From NCBI RefSeq assembly GCF_016863435.1, contig NZ_BOOW01000018.1, positions 186,001 through 250,000 of the forward strand: 64,000 bases of DNA. Reading direction: 5' to 3'. The notes under the pieces are model-generated. The model ran no database searches. It was not told the origin of the DNA and was given only the letters and a program-made list of their open reading frames with translations. The stretch's first letter is position 1. Each line of letters begins with the position of its first letter. The translations under genes were made by a program, and so were the position numbers. Source of the DNA: Sinosporangium siamense. GTDB lineage: Bacteria; Actinomycetota; Actinomycetes; Streptosporangiales; Streptosporangiaceae. Shown in pieces: positions 54,103 to 62,954 of this stretch.

Positions 54103-54151
54103 CGTCGCCCTTCTCCTGTCCTAGGTCCAACAGAACGTTTTGCAGGCAGCA

Positions 54152-54166
54152 ATCGATATATTCGAT
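54152..54166. promoter_or_regulatory. Candidate LysR-type binding dyad
   Basis: ATCGA-TATAT-TCGAT, a perfect 5-5-5 dyad fitting the T-N11-A pattern, ending 2 bases before the LysR start codon and 50 bases ahead of the divergent amidohydrolase gene. Confidence 0.55.
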
Positions 54167-54168
54167 AG

Positions 54169-55053
54169 ATGGAACTGCGGCAGATAGAGCACTTCATCGC
54201 CGTGGCCGAGGAGCTCAACTTCTCCCGCGCCGCGCGGCGGCTGAACCTCAGCCAGTCGGCGGTGTCGGCCTCCATCCGCGCTCTTGAGCGCGACCTCGAC
54301 GCGTCGTTGTTCCACCGCAGCAGCCGCGCCGTGGGGCTCACCGAGGCGGGCCGCGTCTTCCTCACCGCCGCCCGCGGGCTGCTCGCGGCGGCGCGCGACG
54401 CCCGCAACGCCGTGACCGCCGTCGGCGGCCTGCTCGCCGGCGCGGTGCGCATCGGGCTCATCCAGAGCCTGGAGGGCCTCGACATCTCCGGCGCCCTCAT
54501 GGAGGTCCGCGATCGGCATCCCGGCCTCACCCTGCACCTGCGCCAGGGCTATCCGGACGCCTTGTTGTCCGATGTGGCCAAGGGCAGGCTCGATCTCGCC
54601 GTCGTGCCCATGCGGGAGGCCGTCCCCGAGGGGGTGCGCCTGCGCCTGCTGCACAGCGAGGACCTCGTGGTGGTCACCCCGCCGTTCCATCCGCTGGCCG
54701 GCCGCGCGACGATCGACCTCGCGGAGTTGTCCGGCGAGGTGTGGGTGGAGTTCCTGAAGGGCACGGCCCTGCGGGAGACGACGGACGCGGCGGCACGCGC
54801 CGCGGGTGTCGCCCGTGACGTCGTCGCGGATGTGGGGCAGGTGCCGCTGCTGGTGGAGCTGGTGCAGGCGGGGGTCGGCATCGCGATCCTGCCCCGGTCG
54901 GTCGCCGAGCACGCGGCCCTGCCGCTGGTCGCGATCCGCAGGGACGCCCCGCGCCGCGTCCTGGCCTTGGCCGGCCCCGACTCCCCGGCCAGCCCGGCGG
55001 CCGGCGTCGTGAGCGAGGCCCTGATGTCGGCCAGGCGGCGGTCCACGACCTGA
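54169..55053 (+). CDS. LysR-family regulator
   Basis: 294 aa. N-terminal HTH MELRQIEHFIAVAEELNFSRAARRLNLSQSAVSASIRALE, then a periplasmic-binding-like effector domain (GAVRIGLIQSLEGLDISG, GRLDLAVVPMREAV, GVGIAILPRSVAEHAAL). It is divergent from the amidohydrolase, the usual place for a LysR target, and may control the amidohydrolase-importer genes. The effector is unknown. A dyad overlaps its own leader. Confidence 0.93.
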   Translation: MELRQIEHFIAVAEELNFSRAARRLNLSQSAVSASIRALERDLDASLFHRSSRAVGLTEAGRVFLTAARGLLAAARDARNAVTAVGGLLAGAVRIGLIQSLEGLDISGALMEVRDRHPGLTLHLRQGYPDALLSDVAKGRLDLAVVPMREAVPEGVRLRLLHSEDLVVVTPPFHPLAGRATIDLAELSGEVWVEFLKGTALRETTDAAARAAGVARDVVADVGQVPLLVELVQAGVGIAILPRSVAEHAALPLVAIRRDAPRRVLALAGPDSPASPAAGVVSEALMSARRRSTT

Positions 55054-55301
55054 GCCGGGCGACACCGGGCGATGTACGGCGTAAGCCACGGTAACCCTCT
55101 CGGCGAACCCGATGGTGCTTGAACGGGCGGTGCCGCGGTTCCGCCTCACATGCGATTACGGCTATGAATGGAACACCGTACCGGGGTAGTCATAAAGCTT
55201 TCGAAACAAACAGGTGGCTCGCGAATCCTTTTCAACGGTTGACTCCGGATAAATCCCGCAAGAGGATCGCGATGTCGTTCCCCCTGAAGGAGAAATCAAG
55301 C

Positions 55302-56591
55302 ATGGTGCGTTCTATTCGGCATGCCCGCGCATGTTTGCGGGTGATTCCGGGGCTTGGAATGGCAGCCACCCTACTTGTGGCGACCCCCGGGGCCGCCATG
55401 GCCGGGCCGCGTCCCGTGGACTCGGCCGCTGCGATCGATCGGCAGGGGCTCCAGCGTGCGCTTGGTGATCTGATCGCCGCGGGCATGCCCGGGGTGTACA
55501 CGGCCGTCCGCGACGGCCGCGATCGCTGGGCGGGCGCGGCGGGGGTGGCCGACCTGGACACCGGGCGGCCCGTGCAGCCGTGGATGCGGCACCGCGTCGG
55601 CAGTGTCACCAAGACGTTCGTCGCGGTGGCGGTGCTTCAGCAGGTCAAGAAGGGCACGATCGAGCTGGACGCGCCGATCGGCCGCTATATGGCAGACCTG
55701 GTGCCGGGGGAGCGGGGGCAGAAGATCACCGTGCGGATGTTGCTCAATCACACGAGTGGCATCAACGACCACATCCTCGGAGCGTTCCCATCGGTTCGTC
55801 AGGGGTCGCTGCAGAGCCTGGAGGACAATCGTTTCCGCACCTTCCGCCCCGAGGAACTGGTCGCCTTCGGGCTCGCCGAGCCGCCCACGGGTGAACCGGG
55901 TGCGAAATCCGTCTACTCCAACACGAACTACGTCCTCGCTGGAATCCTCCTGAAGAGAGTCACCGGCCAGGAACCTGAGCGCTATATCACCCGCAATGTC
56001 ATCCGCCCGGCCGGGCTGGAGAACACCTATTTCCCGCGCACGCCGTACATCGTCGGACCGCATTCCAAGGCATATGACCATTTCAATGGGCTGCTTCCGG
56101 AGCTACGTGACTTCAGCGTCTACGATATGTCGTGGCTTGGCACGGCGGGATCCATGATCTCGACCGTGGACGATCTCAACCACTTCTTCCGGCTCCTGTT
56201 CATCGGCAGGGTGCTGGACCCGGCGGAGATGCGCGAGATGCTGACCACGGTGCCGGCGCACGACCAGTGGGGCGCCCCGATGGGGGACTACGGGCTCGGC
56301 ATCTACGCCATGGACACGCCGTGCGGCCGTTTCTGGCTGCACAGCGGGGGAGTCTGGGGCATGGGCACCTACGCCTTCTCGACCCTCGACGGGAAGCGGC
56401 AGTTCAGCCTTGGCATCAACCGACTGCGGTGGAGTGAGACCGACGAGAACGGCGCGCCGCGGCCGCATCCCGTCGACGGAGCGCTCGTCGACGTGCTGCT
56501 GACCGGTCTGTGTGGCGGGAAGCAGACCGCGGCCAAGAGCGCCGACGCCTGGAAGCCCACGTTTGTCACGGACTTCCGGATCAAGCGCTGA
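55302..56591 (+). CDS. Secreted S12-family serine hydrolase, copy 1
   Basis: 429 aa exported hydrolase of the D-alanyl-D-alanine carboxypeptidase / beta-lactamase class C fold. A signal peptide ends near AMAGP (residue ~35). Catalytic motifs: SVTK (Ser101, Lys104), YSN in VYSNTNYVLAG, and HSGG in LHSGGVWGMGT. ATG 55302 follows GAAGGAGAAA. The protein continues with a C-terminal WKPTFVTDFRIKR tail shared with copy 2. It may trim peptidoglycan stems or D-amino-acid peptides; the true substrate is not shown by sequence. Confidence 0.92.
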   Translation: MVRSIRHARACLRVIPGLGMAATLLVATPGAAMAGPRPVDSAAAIDRQGLQRALGDLIAAGMPGVYTAVRDGRDRWAGAAGVADLDTGRPVQPWMRHRVGSVTKTFVAVAVLQQVKKGTIELDAPIGRYMADLVPGERGQKITVRMLLNHTSGINDHILGAFPSVRQGSLQSLEDNRFRTFRPEELVAFGLAEPPTGEPGAKSVYSNTNYVLAGILLKRVTGQEPERYITRNVIRPAGLENTYFPRTPYIVGPHSKAYDHFNGLLPELRDFSVYDMSWLGTAGSMISTVDDLNHFFRLLFIGRVLDPAEMREMLTTVPAHDQWGAPMGDYGLGIYAMDTPCGRFWLHSGGVWGMGTYAFSTLDGKRQFSLGINRLRWSETDENGAPRPHPVDGALVDVLLTGLCGGKQTAAKSADAWKPTFVTDFRIKR

Positions 56592-56900
56592 CCCCGCTCT
56601 TCGCGGGATGAGGTCGGCGTGGTCATTCGCGAGATGTAGACGATCTCCTCCTCACTGGGGAGGAGGTCCGGCGCGCGAGATGTCATGCTTCGTCTGCTGC
56701 CCCGATCTTGCCGAGAGAGGCGAAGCGCTGGGGTGGCTTCCGGCCGGCAGGCCGAGGGACCTGTCGGCCGGTGCAGTCCGCAAGCGATCCCTGAGGGGAT
56801 GTGTCGCCCTGCCTCCCGGACACCTTCCTTCACCGGCTCCCGCACCTTGGATCCGCTCCTGCCGGGATCGCTCCGTCGTTCCCCTTAAGGAGAGAACTGA
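56592..56900. other. Interval between the two S12 genes, with a hairpin
   Basis: GATCTCCTCC (56642-56651) pairs with GGAGGAGGTC (56659-56668), a 10-bp stem likely ending transcription of copy 1. The last 25 bases, ending in CGTTCCCCTTAAGGAGA, resemble the leader of copy 1 (CGTTCCCCCTGAAGGAGA), so the duplication included the ribosome site. No gene otherwise. Confidence 0.6.
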
Positions 56901-58205
56901 ATGGTGTCTTCTGGTTTAGGTGCCTCTCGACGCCGGCGTACGGCCGCAGGTGTCGGAGTGGCCGTCGCCCTGTTCACCCTGACCCCCGCGACCGCGGCGC
57001 TGGCGGAGCCGGTGCCCTCCGAGGGGGCCTCGGCCGCGGTTTCGGGGATCGACCGTCGTGAGCTTCGCCGTACGCTCGACGGGTTGGTCGAGGCGGGCAT
57101 GCCAGGGGTCTACGCCGGGGCGCGTGACGGGCACGACCGGTGGTCGGGTGCGGCAGGGGTGGCCGACCTGGAGACCGGGCGGCCGGTGCGGCCGTGGATG
57201 AGGCACAGAGTGGCCAGCCTCACCAAGACCTTCGTCGCGGTCGCGGTGCTTCAGCAGGTCAAACAGGGCACGATCGAGCTAGACGCGCCGATCAGCCGCT
57301 ATGTGGCCGATCTGGTGCCGGGGGAGCGCGGTGACAAGATCACCGTGCGGATGTTGCTCAACCACACGAGTGGGATCAGGGATTACATCCTCTGGGCGTT
57401 TCCGTCGTTCCTTGAGGGATCAGCGCAGAGTGTGGAGGACAATCGCTTCCGCACCTTCCGCCCCGAGGAGCTGGTGGCCCTCGGGCTCGCGGCGCCGCCG
57501 ACGGGGCAGCCGGGGGAGATCTCCCTCTATTCCAACACCAACTACATCCTCGCCGGGATCCTCCTGAAGCGGGTCACCGGCCTTGATCCCGAGGCTTACA
57601 TCACCCGCCACGTCATCCGTCCGGCAGGGCTGAAGGACACCTATTTCCCGCGCACGCCGTACATCGCGGGGCCGCACTCCAAGGCATATGACGACTTCCA
57701 CGGGCTCCTCACCCCCGTGCGCGACTTCAGTGTCTACAACATGTCGTGGCTTGGCACGGCGGGATCCATGATCTCGACCGTGGACGATCTCAACCGCTTC
57801 TTCCGGCTCCTGTTCACCGGCATGGTGCTGGGCCCGGCGGAGATGCGCGAGATGCTGACCACGGTGCCGGGGTACGACCAGGGCGGCAATCCGCTAGGCG
57901 ACTACGGGCTCGGCATCTATGCGCAAAACACCCCGTGTGGTCGGTTCTGGGCTCACAGTGGGGTGACGTTCGGCATGGGCACCCTCGTCTACTCCACGCC
58001 GGACGGCGAGCGGCAGTTCAGCGTCGGGTTCAACCAACAGCGGTGGCACCGGCTCGACGGCAACGGGGTGCCGCAACCGCATCCCATCGACAGGGCGCTG
58101 GGGCAGGTGGTGCTGACCGGCCTGTGCGGCGGGAAGCAGACGGCGGCGAAGGCCGCCGATGCCTGGAAGCCCACGTTCGTCACGGACTTCCAGATCAAGC
58201 GCTGA
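56901..58205 (+). CDS. Secreted S12-family serine hydrolase, copy 2
   Basis: 434 aa, a tandem paralogue of the preceding gene, closely similar along its whole length except the signal region. Signal peptide ends near TAALAEP. Catalytic SLTK (Ser106, Lys109), YSN in LYSNTNYILAG, and HSG in AHSGVTFGMGT, so all residues are kept. ATG 56901 follows AAGGAGAGAA. Differences cluster around the third motif (HSGV against HSGG), which may shift substrate preference. Confidence 0.92.
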   Translation: MVSSGLGASRRRRTAAGVGVAVALFTLTPATAALAEPVPSEGASAAVSGIDRRELRRTLDGLVEAGMPGVYAGARDGHDRWSGAAGVADLETGRPVRPWMRHRVASLTKTFVAVAVLQQVKQGTIELDAPISRYVADLVPGERGDKITVRMLLNHTSGIRDYILWAFPSFLEGSAQSVEDNRFRTFRPEELVALGLAAPPTGQPGEISLYSNTNYILAGILLKRVTGLDPEAYITRHVIRPAGLKDTYFPRTPYIAGPHSKAYDDFHGLLTPVRDFSVYNMSWLGTAGSMISTVDDLNRFFRLLFTGMVLGPAEMREMLTTVPGYDQGGNPLGDYGLGIYAQNTPCGRFWAHSGVTFGMGTLVYSTPDGERQFSVGFNQQRWHRLDGNGVPQPHPIDRALGQVVLTGLCGGKQTAAKAADAWKPTFVTDFQIKR

Positions 58206-58236
58206 CCTCACGCGCCGCAGGGCGAGGCCGGTGTCG

Positions 58237-58698
58237 TCAGTCGCCGGCCTCTTCCGCGTTGATGCCTTCCCCGGGGGAGGGAAAGGGGAACCAGCCGAGC
58301 TGGGCCAGCAGTTCCAGCTGATCGAAGTAGACGCGCAGGCTCACGATGAACCCGTCTTCCATCGAGCACAGAAAGCAGCCTCGCACCCGGATGGGGCGGC
58401 CGGTCGCCGGGATGATCCGGCCGTCGGGCAGCGGGTAGGGCCCTCTGTGGGTGCCCACCAGTTGATATTCGTCGACTGTGGTGTCCGTGTGGTCGATGGA
58501 TTCCCACACCGTGGCGTGCAGATCGGGGAAGGTCGTCCACAACTCGGTGAGGAAGTAGGCCAGTTGCTCGCGCCCCTCGGCCTGGCCCTCCGGCGTGATG
58601 GTCACACCCCTCGGGCTGAAAGTGGGCAACAAAGTGTCCAGATCGTGGGCGTTGAACCCCGCCAGGTAGCGGTCGCGCAACTCCGAGGCCTGAAGCAT
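58237..58698 (-). CDS. SnoaL-like/ester cyclase family protein
   Basis: 153 aa with the NTF2 alpha+beta cone fold: DRYLAGFNAHDLDTLLPTFSP, REQLAYFLTELWTTFPDLHATV and a conserved IRVRGCFLCSMEDGFIVSLRVYFDQ end. Relatives include polyketide cyclases, isomerases and many proteins without known activity. ATG 58698 follows GGGGGAGGC. It is convergent with the second S12 gene. Confidence 0.8.
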   Translation of the reverse strand: MLQASELRDRYLAGFNAHDLDTLLPTFSPRGVTITPEGQAEGREQLAYFLTELWTTFPDLHATVWESIDHTDTTVDEYQLVGTHRGPYPLPDGRIIPATGRPIRVRGCFLCSMEDGFIVSLRVYFDQLELLAQLGWFPFPSPGEGINAEEAGD

Positions 58699-58866
58699 GT
58701 CGCCTCCCCCTTCCCGGCCGCCCGCGGATGAAAGACGGAGGCTGTGCCGCCGGTGAGCCACCCGCATTGGTCCGCGTCATCCACGCTATCCGGGCGAACG
58801 TGCATGGGCGAGGACCGGGGACGGGTGGCTGAAGGCTGTCCGGGGAACGATCTACCAGGGCCTCTC

Positions 58867-59940
58867 TCACTCCGTGAGAAAGGCCTTCAGGTCGGCCAGA
58901 TGCGGGGCGAGGTCGAGTCCGCGTGCGGCGAGCCAGGCGTCGTCGGCGTAGGTGCCGCGGTAGCGTTCGCCGCCGTCGCAGATCAGCGTGACGACGCTGC
59001 CGCTTTCGCCCGCCGCGCGCATCTCCCTGATGAGGTGTACGGCTGCCGCCACGTTGGTCCCGGTCGAGCCGCCGACGTCGCGGCCGGTGATCTCGCGTGT
59101 CCACCTCATGGCGGCGATCGACAGGGCGTCGGGCACGCGGATCATCCGGTCGATGACCTGGGGAAGGAAGGACGGTTCGACCCGGGGGCGGCCGATGCCC
59201 TCGATGCGTGAGCCGGGGGCGGTCACGGTGGCGTCGTCGGCGATCCAGGAGTCGTAGAAGGCCGACCCCTCCGGGTCGACGACGGCGAGCCGGGTGTTGT
59301 AGCGGCGGTAGCGGATGTATCTCCCGATCGTGGAGGAGGTTCCGCCGGTTCCCGCGCCGACCACTATCCAGGTGGGCTCGGGGGCGGGTTCCATCGCCAT
59401 CTGGCTGAAGATGCTCTCGGCGATGTTGTTGTTGCCCCGCCAGTCCGTGGCGCGTTCTGCGTAGGTGAACTGGTCCATGAAGTGGCCGCCGGTCTCCGCG
59501 GCGAGCCGGTGGGACTCCTCGTAGATGGCGGTGGGGTCCTCGACGAGGTGGCACTTGCCGCCGTAGAACTCGATGAGGGCGATCTTCTCGGGGGACGTCG
59601 AGGCGGGCATGACCGCGATGAAGGGCAGGCCGATGAGACGGGCGAAGTAGGCCTCGCTGACGGCGGTGGATCCGCTGGACGCCTCGACGATCGTCGTGGA
59701 TGGAACGATCCATCCGTTGGCCAGGCCGTACAGGAACAGGGAGCGGGCCAGGCGGTGTTTGAGTGAACCGGTGGGGTGGACCGACTCGTCTTTAAGGTAG
59801 AGGTTCACACCCCAGTGAACGGGGAGCGGGAAGACGTGTAGATGAGTGTCACAGCTTCGGTTGGCGTCGGCTTCCACGGTGCGGATGGCCTCGGCGACCC
59901 ATGTGCGCGCCCGGAGGTCATGGCGGTCGACGTATTCCAT
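58867..59940 (-). CDS. PLP-dependent cysteine synthase-like enzyme (Cds1 type)
   Basis: 357 aa fold-type II PLP enzyme. The cofactor Lys is in [17 protein letters not shown], the substrate loop is [17 protein letters not shown], and the PLP-phosphate loop is [20 protein letters not shown]. The closest type I recall is the cysteine desulfhydrase Cds1/Rv3684 group of actinobacteria, which releases sulfide from cysteine. ATG 59940 ([15 protein letters not shown]) is chosen; GTG 59964 would add 8 residues. Divergent from the sigma factor, which fits a thiol-stress context. Confidence 0.85.
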   Translation of the reverse strand: MEYVDRHDLRARTWVAEAIRTVEADANRSCDTHLHVFPLPVHWGVNLYLKDESVHPTGSLKHRLARSLFLYGLANGWIVPSTTIVEASSGSTAVSEAYFARLIGLPFIAVMPASTSPEKIALIEFYGGKCHLVEDPTAIYEESHRLAAETGGHFMDQFTYAERATDWRGNNNIAESIFSQMAMEPAPEPTWIVVGAGTGGTSSTIGRYIRYRRYNTRLAVVDPEGSAFYDSWIADDATVTAPGSRIEGIGRPRVEPSFLPQVIDRMIRVPDALSIAAMRWTREITGRDVGGSTGTNVAAAVHLIREMRAAGESGSVVTLICDGGERYRGTYADDAWLAARGLDLAPHLADLKAFLTE

Positions 59941-60206
59941 GGGGTACACGGTAGCTCTCGGCACATATGTGTGACTCTGGCCACATTTTACTTTGAATCG
60001 AGTGAAGAGTGTTACGATAATGAGACTTGTCCGGCTACAGGCGTGAGAATGCCGCCGTATGCCGTTGAGCCCCCTGACCAGGCAGGACTCTTAACAGCAC
60101 CCTTACGGGCCTACTGCAAGGATGATCTAAGCCGTCAGAAGGTCCGACGGTGGGGCTTGCCTGCGGACCTGATGGGTAGTGGGGGGATCATTACGAGGGG
60201 GAGAGC

Positions 60207-60803
60207 ATGATCTCGATGACCGAAGAGCAGCGCCAGACGTGGTTCGAGCGTGATGTCGTTCCGGTGACCGGCCAGCTCTACGCCTCCGCCATGCGGCTGA
60301 CCAGAAACACGGCCGATGCGGAGGACCTGGTCCAGGAGACCGTGGCGAAGGCCTTCACCTCTTACCACCAGTTCCGTGAGGGCACCAACCTCAAGGCGTG
60401 GTTGCACCGCATCCTCACGAACAACTTCATCAACGACTACCGCAAGAAGCAGCGCTCTCCGAGGTTGTCGGCGACCGAAGAGATCGAGGACTGGCAGCTC
60501 GCCGCCGCCGAGTCCCACACCTCCACCGGGCTCAAGTCCGCCGAGACCGAGGCGCTTGAGCAGCTTCCCGACAGCGTCGTGATGGACGCGCTGCGGTCGC
60601 TGCCCGAGGACTTCCGTGTGGCCGTCTACCTGGCCGACGTCGAGGGCTTCGCCTACAAGGAGATCGCTGACCGCATGGGCACCCCCATCGGCACGGTCAT
60701 GTCGCGGCTCCACCGCGGACGCCGCCAGCTTCGGACCATGCTGGAGAGCTACGCCCGAGACCTCGGCTTCGTGCGCCTGCCCGAGCAGCGCCAGGCCGCC
60801 TGA
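60207..60803 (+). CDS. ECF sigma factor of the SigR/SigH type
   Basis: 198 aa. Region 2 ([59 protein letters not shown]) and region 4 ([52 protein letters not shown]) match the SigR/SigH redox-stress group closely. ATG 60207 follows GGGGGAGAG. In most relatives rsrA, encoding a zinc anti-sigma factor, follows at once; here the next gene is on the other strand and is not an RsrA. Upstream, a GTTACGATAAT element near 60011-60021 is a possible -10. Confidence 0.9.
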   Translation: MISMTEEQRQTWFERDVVPVTGQLYASAMRLTRNTADAEDLVQETVAKAFTSYHQFREGTNLKAWLHRILTNNFINDYRKKQRSPRLSATEEIEDWQLAAAESHTSTGLKSAETEALEQLPDSVVMDALRSLPEDFRVAVYLADVEGFAYKEIADRMGTPIGTVMSRLHRGRRQLRTMLESYARDLGFVRLPEQRQAA

Positions 60804-60947
60804 CCCCACATTCGCTTAAGCAGGAGGGTCCGTACCACCCGGTGCGGGCCCTTCGGCATGTCCGGGCGTGGGTTCTGTACGGTGCCGCCACGCTGGACCG
60901 ATCACACGTGCGTCCTGGCGGGGTCGGACGAGCTTCATATGCAGTCT

Positions 60948-61895
60948 TCAGACCAGCTTCATGTGCAGTCTGACGTGCAGCGAGCCGTTCTGCTCGCGGA
61001 TCTCGACCAGGTCGCAGAGCTGCCTGCTGATCCACAGGCCGTAGCCCCGGTCGGACTCCGGCTCGGGAGGCAGATAGCCGGGCAGCGGCGCGTTGATCGC
61101 TCCACCGGGGTCGGCGATCTCGCAGACCAGCTCCTGGCCGGTGGTCCACATGGCGAGCACGCCGTGGCCTGCTCCGTGTTTGACGCTGTTCGCGGCGATC
61201 TCGGACACGCTGAGCACCAATGACACGACCTGGTCGCGCGGCATGCCCGCGCGCAGGGCGTAGTCGGTCACGGTCTGGCGGAGCCGGCCGAGATCGCCCG
61301 GGGTGAACTCCGCGGAGACCGACGGCGAGGGCGGCTCGGTCAGCGGAGTCTCGTCGCCGTGCAGCCTGAGCTGGTCTGGCGGCACATAGGCCGTGCTGTG
61401 CCGGACCGACTGCCCGGTCAGGTAGCTGGGGTGGGTGCGGGCCACCTGCGCCAGCACGTGGAACGGGGTGCTGCGCCGGTCGAACAGGCACATCGCGGTG
61501 ACCTGCGCGCCGCTGAACAGCGCGTTGACCACCGATTCGTAGCGGATCCACTCGCGGGTCTCCCGCTCGTCCCGTCCCGGCCAGATGGGCTCGCCGATCA
61601 GCAGGGTGTGCCCGTGATGGCCCAGCGAGTAGTCGTGTGTCGCGGTCAAAGTGCGATAGGGGTGGAGATACCAGGAGTCCGCGGGCCGGTGGTCGACGCG
61701 TGAGATGTCGGGGCCGAGGGCCGCGGCCAGCAGGTCGCGGATCAGCGGGCCGGTGCTCAGAAGGACACGGTGACCTGCACTGATGGCTTTCTGGACGGCG
61801 GGTAGAAGCACCCGCAGCGACTCGTCCTCCGAGGCGTAGGGCACGGCGATATGCGCGAAGGCCTCACCTGCTCGGGCGTCCCGATCGGGCTGCAC
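60948..61895 (-). CDS. MEDS-domain protein with anti-sigma-type HATPase domain
   Basis: 315 aa. Residues ~10-175 match the MEDS sensory domain (FAHIAVPYASEDESLRVLLP, CLFDRRSTPFHVLAQVARTHP). Residues ~195-315 are an RsbW/SpoIIAB-like HATPase with LSVSEIAANSVKHGAGHG (N box) and EIADPGG (G1). Such proteins regulate SigB-type sigma factors by phosphorylating or binding anti-sigma antagonists. GTG 61895 is the chosen start; the ribosome site is poor. It is convergent with the SigR-like gene; a direct link is not shown. Confidence 0.85.
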   Translation of the reverse strand: MQPDRDARAGEAFAHIAVPYASEDESLRVLLPAVQKAISAGHRVLLSTGPLIRDLLAAALGPDISRVDHRPADSWYLHPYRTLTATHDYSLGHHGHTLLIGEPIWPGRDERETREWIRYESVVNALFSGAQVTAMCLFDRRSTPFHVLAQVARTHPSYLTGQSVRHSTAYVPPDQLRLHGDETPLTEPPSPSVSAEFTPGDLGRLRQTVTDYALRAGMPRDQVVSLVLSVSEIAANSVKHGAGHGVLAMWTTGQELVCEIADPGGAINAPLPGYLPPEPESDRGYGLWISRQLCDLVEIREQNGSLHVRLHMKLV

Positions 61896-62022
61896 GGGCA
61901 AGACCGTAGCAAGCCCTCGACCCCAAGACAACGCGTGAGGGCCGGGGCGCGCCGTACCCCCTCGTCCGTGCACCGTTCCACAGGCCCCCGGCCGGGGAAA
62001 CGGGGGCGGGTGATCAGGCCGG

Positions 62023-62862
62023 TCATCCCGCCGCGATGAGTACGGCGGCGCCGAGGGCGAAGCCGACTCCCGCCAGTTGCACCGGGCCCAGGCGTTCGCC
62101 CAGCACGTAGCGTGCGAGCAGCAGGGTGCCGACGGGATAGAGCGACGAGAGCACGGCGACGAGGCTGATCATCCCCCCGCTCTGGACGGCGAGCAGGTAG
62201 AGCACGTTGGCCGCCATGTCGAGCACTCCGGCGCCCACGATGAAGGGCAACGAGCCGGGGCCGGGCTTGAGAGTCTGGTGCGTGGCGAGGGCCAGGGTGA
62301 CGATGAGGGTGAGGGAGGCCAGCCGGGCGCCGACCAGGGGCCACATGCCCGCGTTGTCGGGCGCCAGGCTGAGAAGGATGAAAAATCCGCCGAAAGCGGC
62401 GCCGGATACGAAGGCTGCCACCACGGGCCTGGCGGTGGTCCCGGCTTTGGGTGCTTCCGCCGTACGGCTCACGAGCACGACCGCGACGAGTGCGACGGCG
62501 ACCCCGGCGAGGGCGAGGGGTTGTGGCCGCTCGCCGGTGGCCAGGCCGAACACGACGGGCACGGCGGCCGAGGTGCTGGCGGTGACGGGGGCGACGACCG
62601 ACATCGTGCCGTTGGCCAGCGCCCAGTAGAAGAGCACGAGCCCGGCCGCACCGGCGAGGCCCGCGGTCATGCCCCACACGAGCGCCTCCGCGCCGAACGC
62701 GCCGGGCAGGACCGGGAGCAGGCCGGCGACGAGCAGGAGTCCGGCGAACTGCGAGAGTCCCACGACCGCCATCACACGCGCGCGCCGGCTGGCGAAACCG
62801 CCCAGGAAGTCGGCGATGCCGAACACCGCCGCGGAGATCATTGCCAAGAGGGCAGCTGTCAT
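62023..62862 (-). CDS. EamA/DMT-family transporter
   Basis: 279 aa with ten predicted membrane helices in two EamA repeats (LLAMISAAVFGIADFLGGFA; AAFVSGAAFGGFFILLSLAP). The family exports amino acids and other metabolites. ATG 62862 follows GAAGG. It is divergent from an XRE-cupin regulator across a region of TGCA-centred repeats and is the likely target of that regulator. Confidence 0.9.
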   Translation of the reverse strand: MTAALLAMISAAVFGIADFLGGFASRRARVMAVVGLSQFAGLLLVAGLLPVLPGAFGAEALVWGMTAGLAGAAGLVLFYWALANGTMSVVAPVTASTSAAVPVVFGLATGERPQPLALAGVAVALVAVVLVSRTAEAPKAGTTARPVVAAFVSGAAFGGFFILLSLAPDNAGMWPLVGARLASLTLIVTLALATHQTLKPGPGSLPFIVGAGVLDMAANVLYLLAVQSGGMISLVAVLSSLYPVGTLLLARYVLGERLGPVQLAGVGFALGAAVLIAAG

Positions 62863-62890
62863 GGTTGTCGCCTTCGCTCGGACCACTGTG

Positions 62891-62953
62891 TTGCACTAAT
62901 CGTGCAATCTAGTGGATGCAGCATAGTGCACTTTAAATGCAATAGACTGCACT
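62891..62953. promoter_or_regulatory. Repeated TGCA operator region between eamA and the XRE-cupin gene
   Basis: TTGCAC-TAATC-GTGCAA (62891-62907) is a perfect 6-5-6 dyad. Further half sites AGTGCACT (62926-62932 region), AATGCAAT (62936-62943) and CTGCACT (62947-62953) follow up to the regulator start. AT-rich, so it also contains the promoters. Confidence 0.65.
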
Positions 62954-62954
62954 C

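Noticed and set aside
46812-58205. Natural-product biosynthetic cluster
   Set aside because: There are no NRPS, PKS, RiPP precursor or tailoring-enzyme genes; the SnoaL-like protein alone is not evidence for one.
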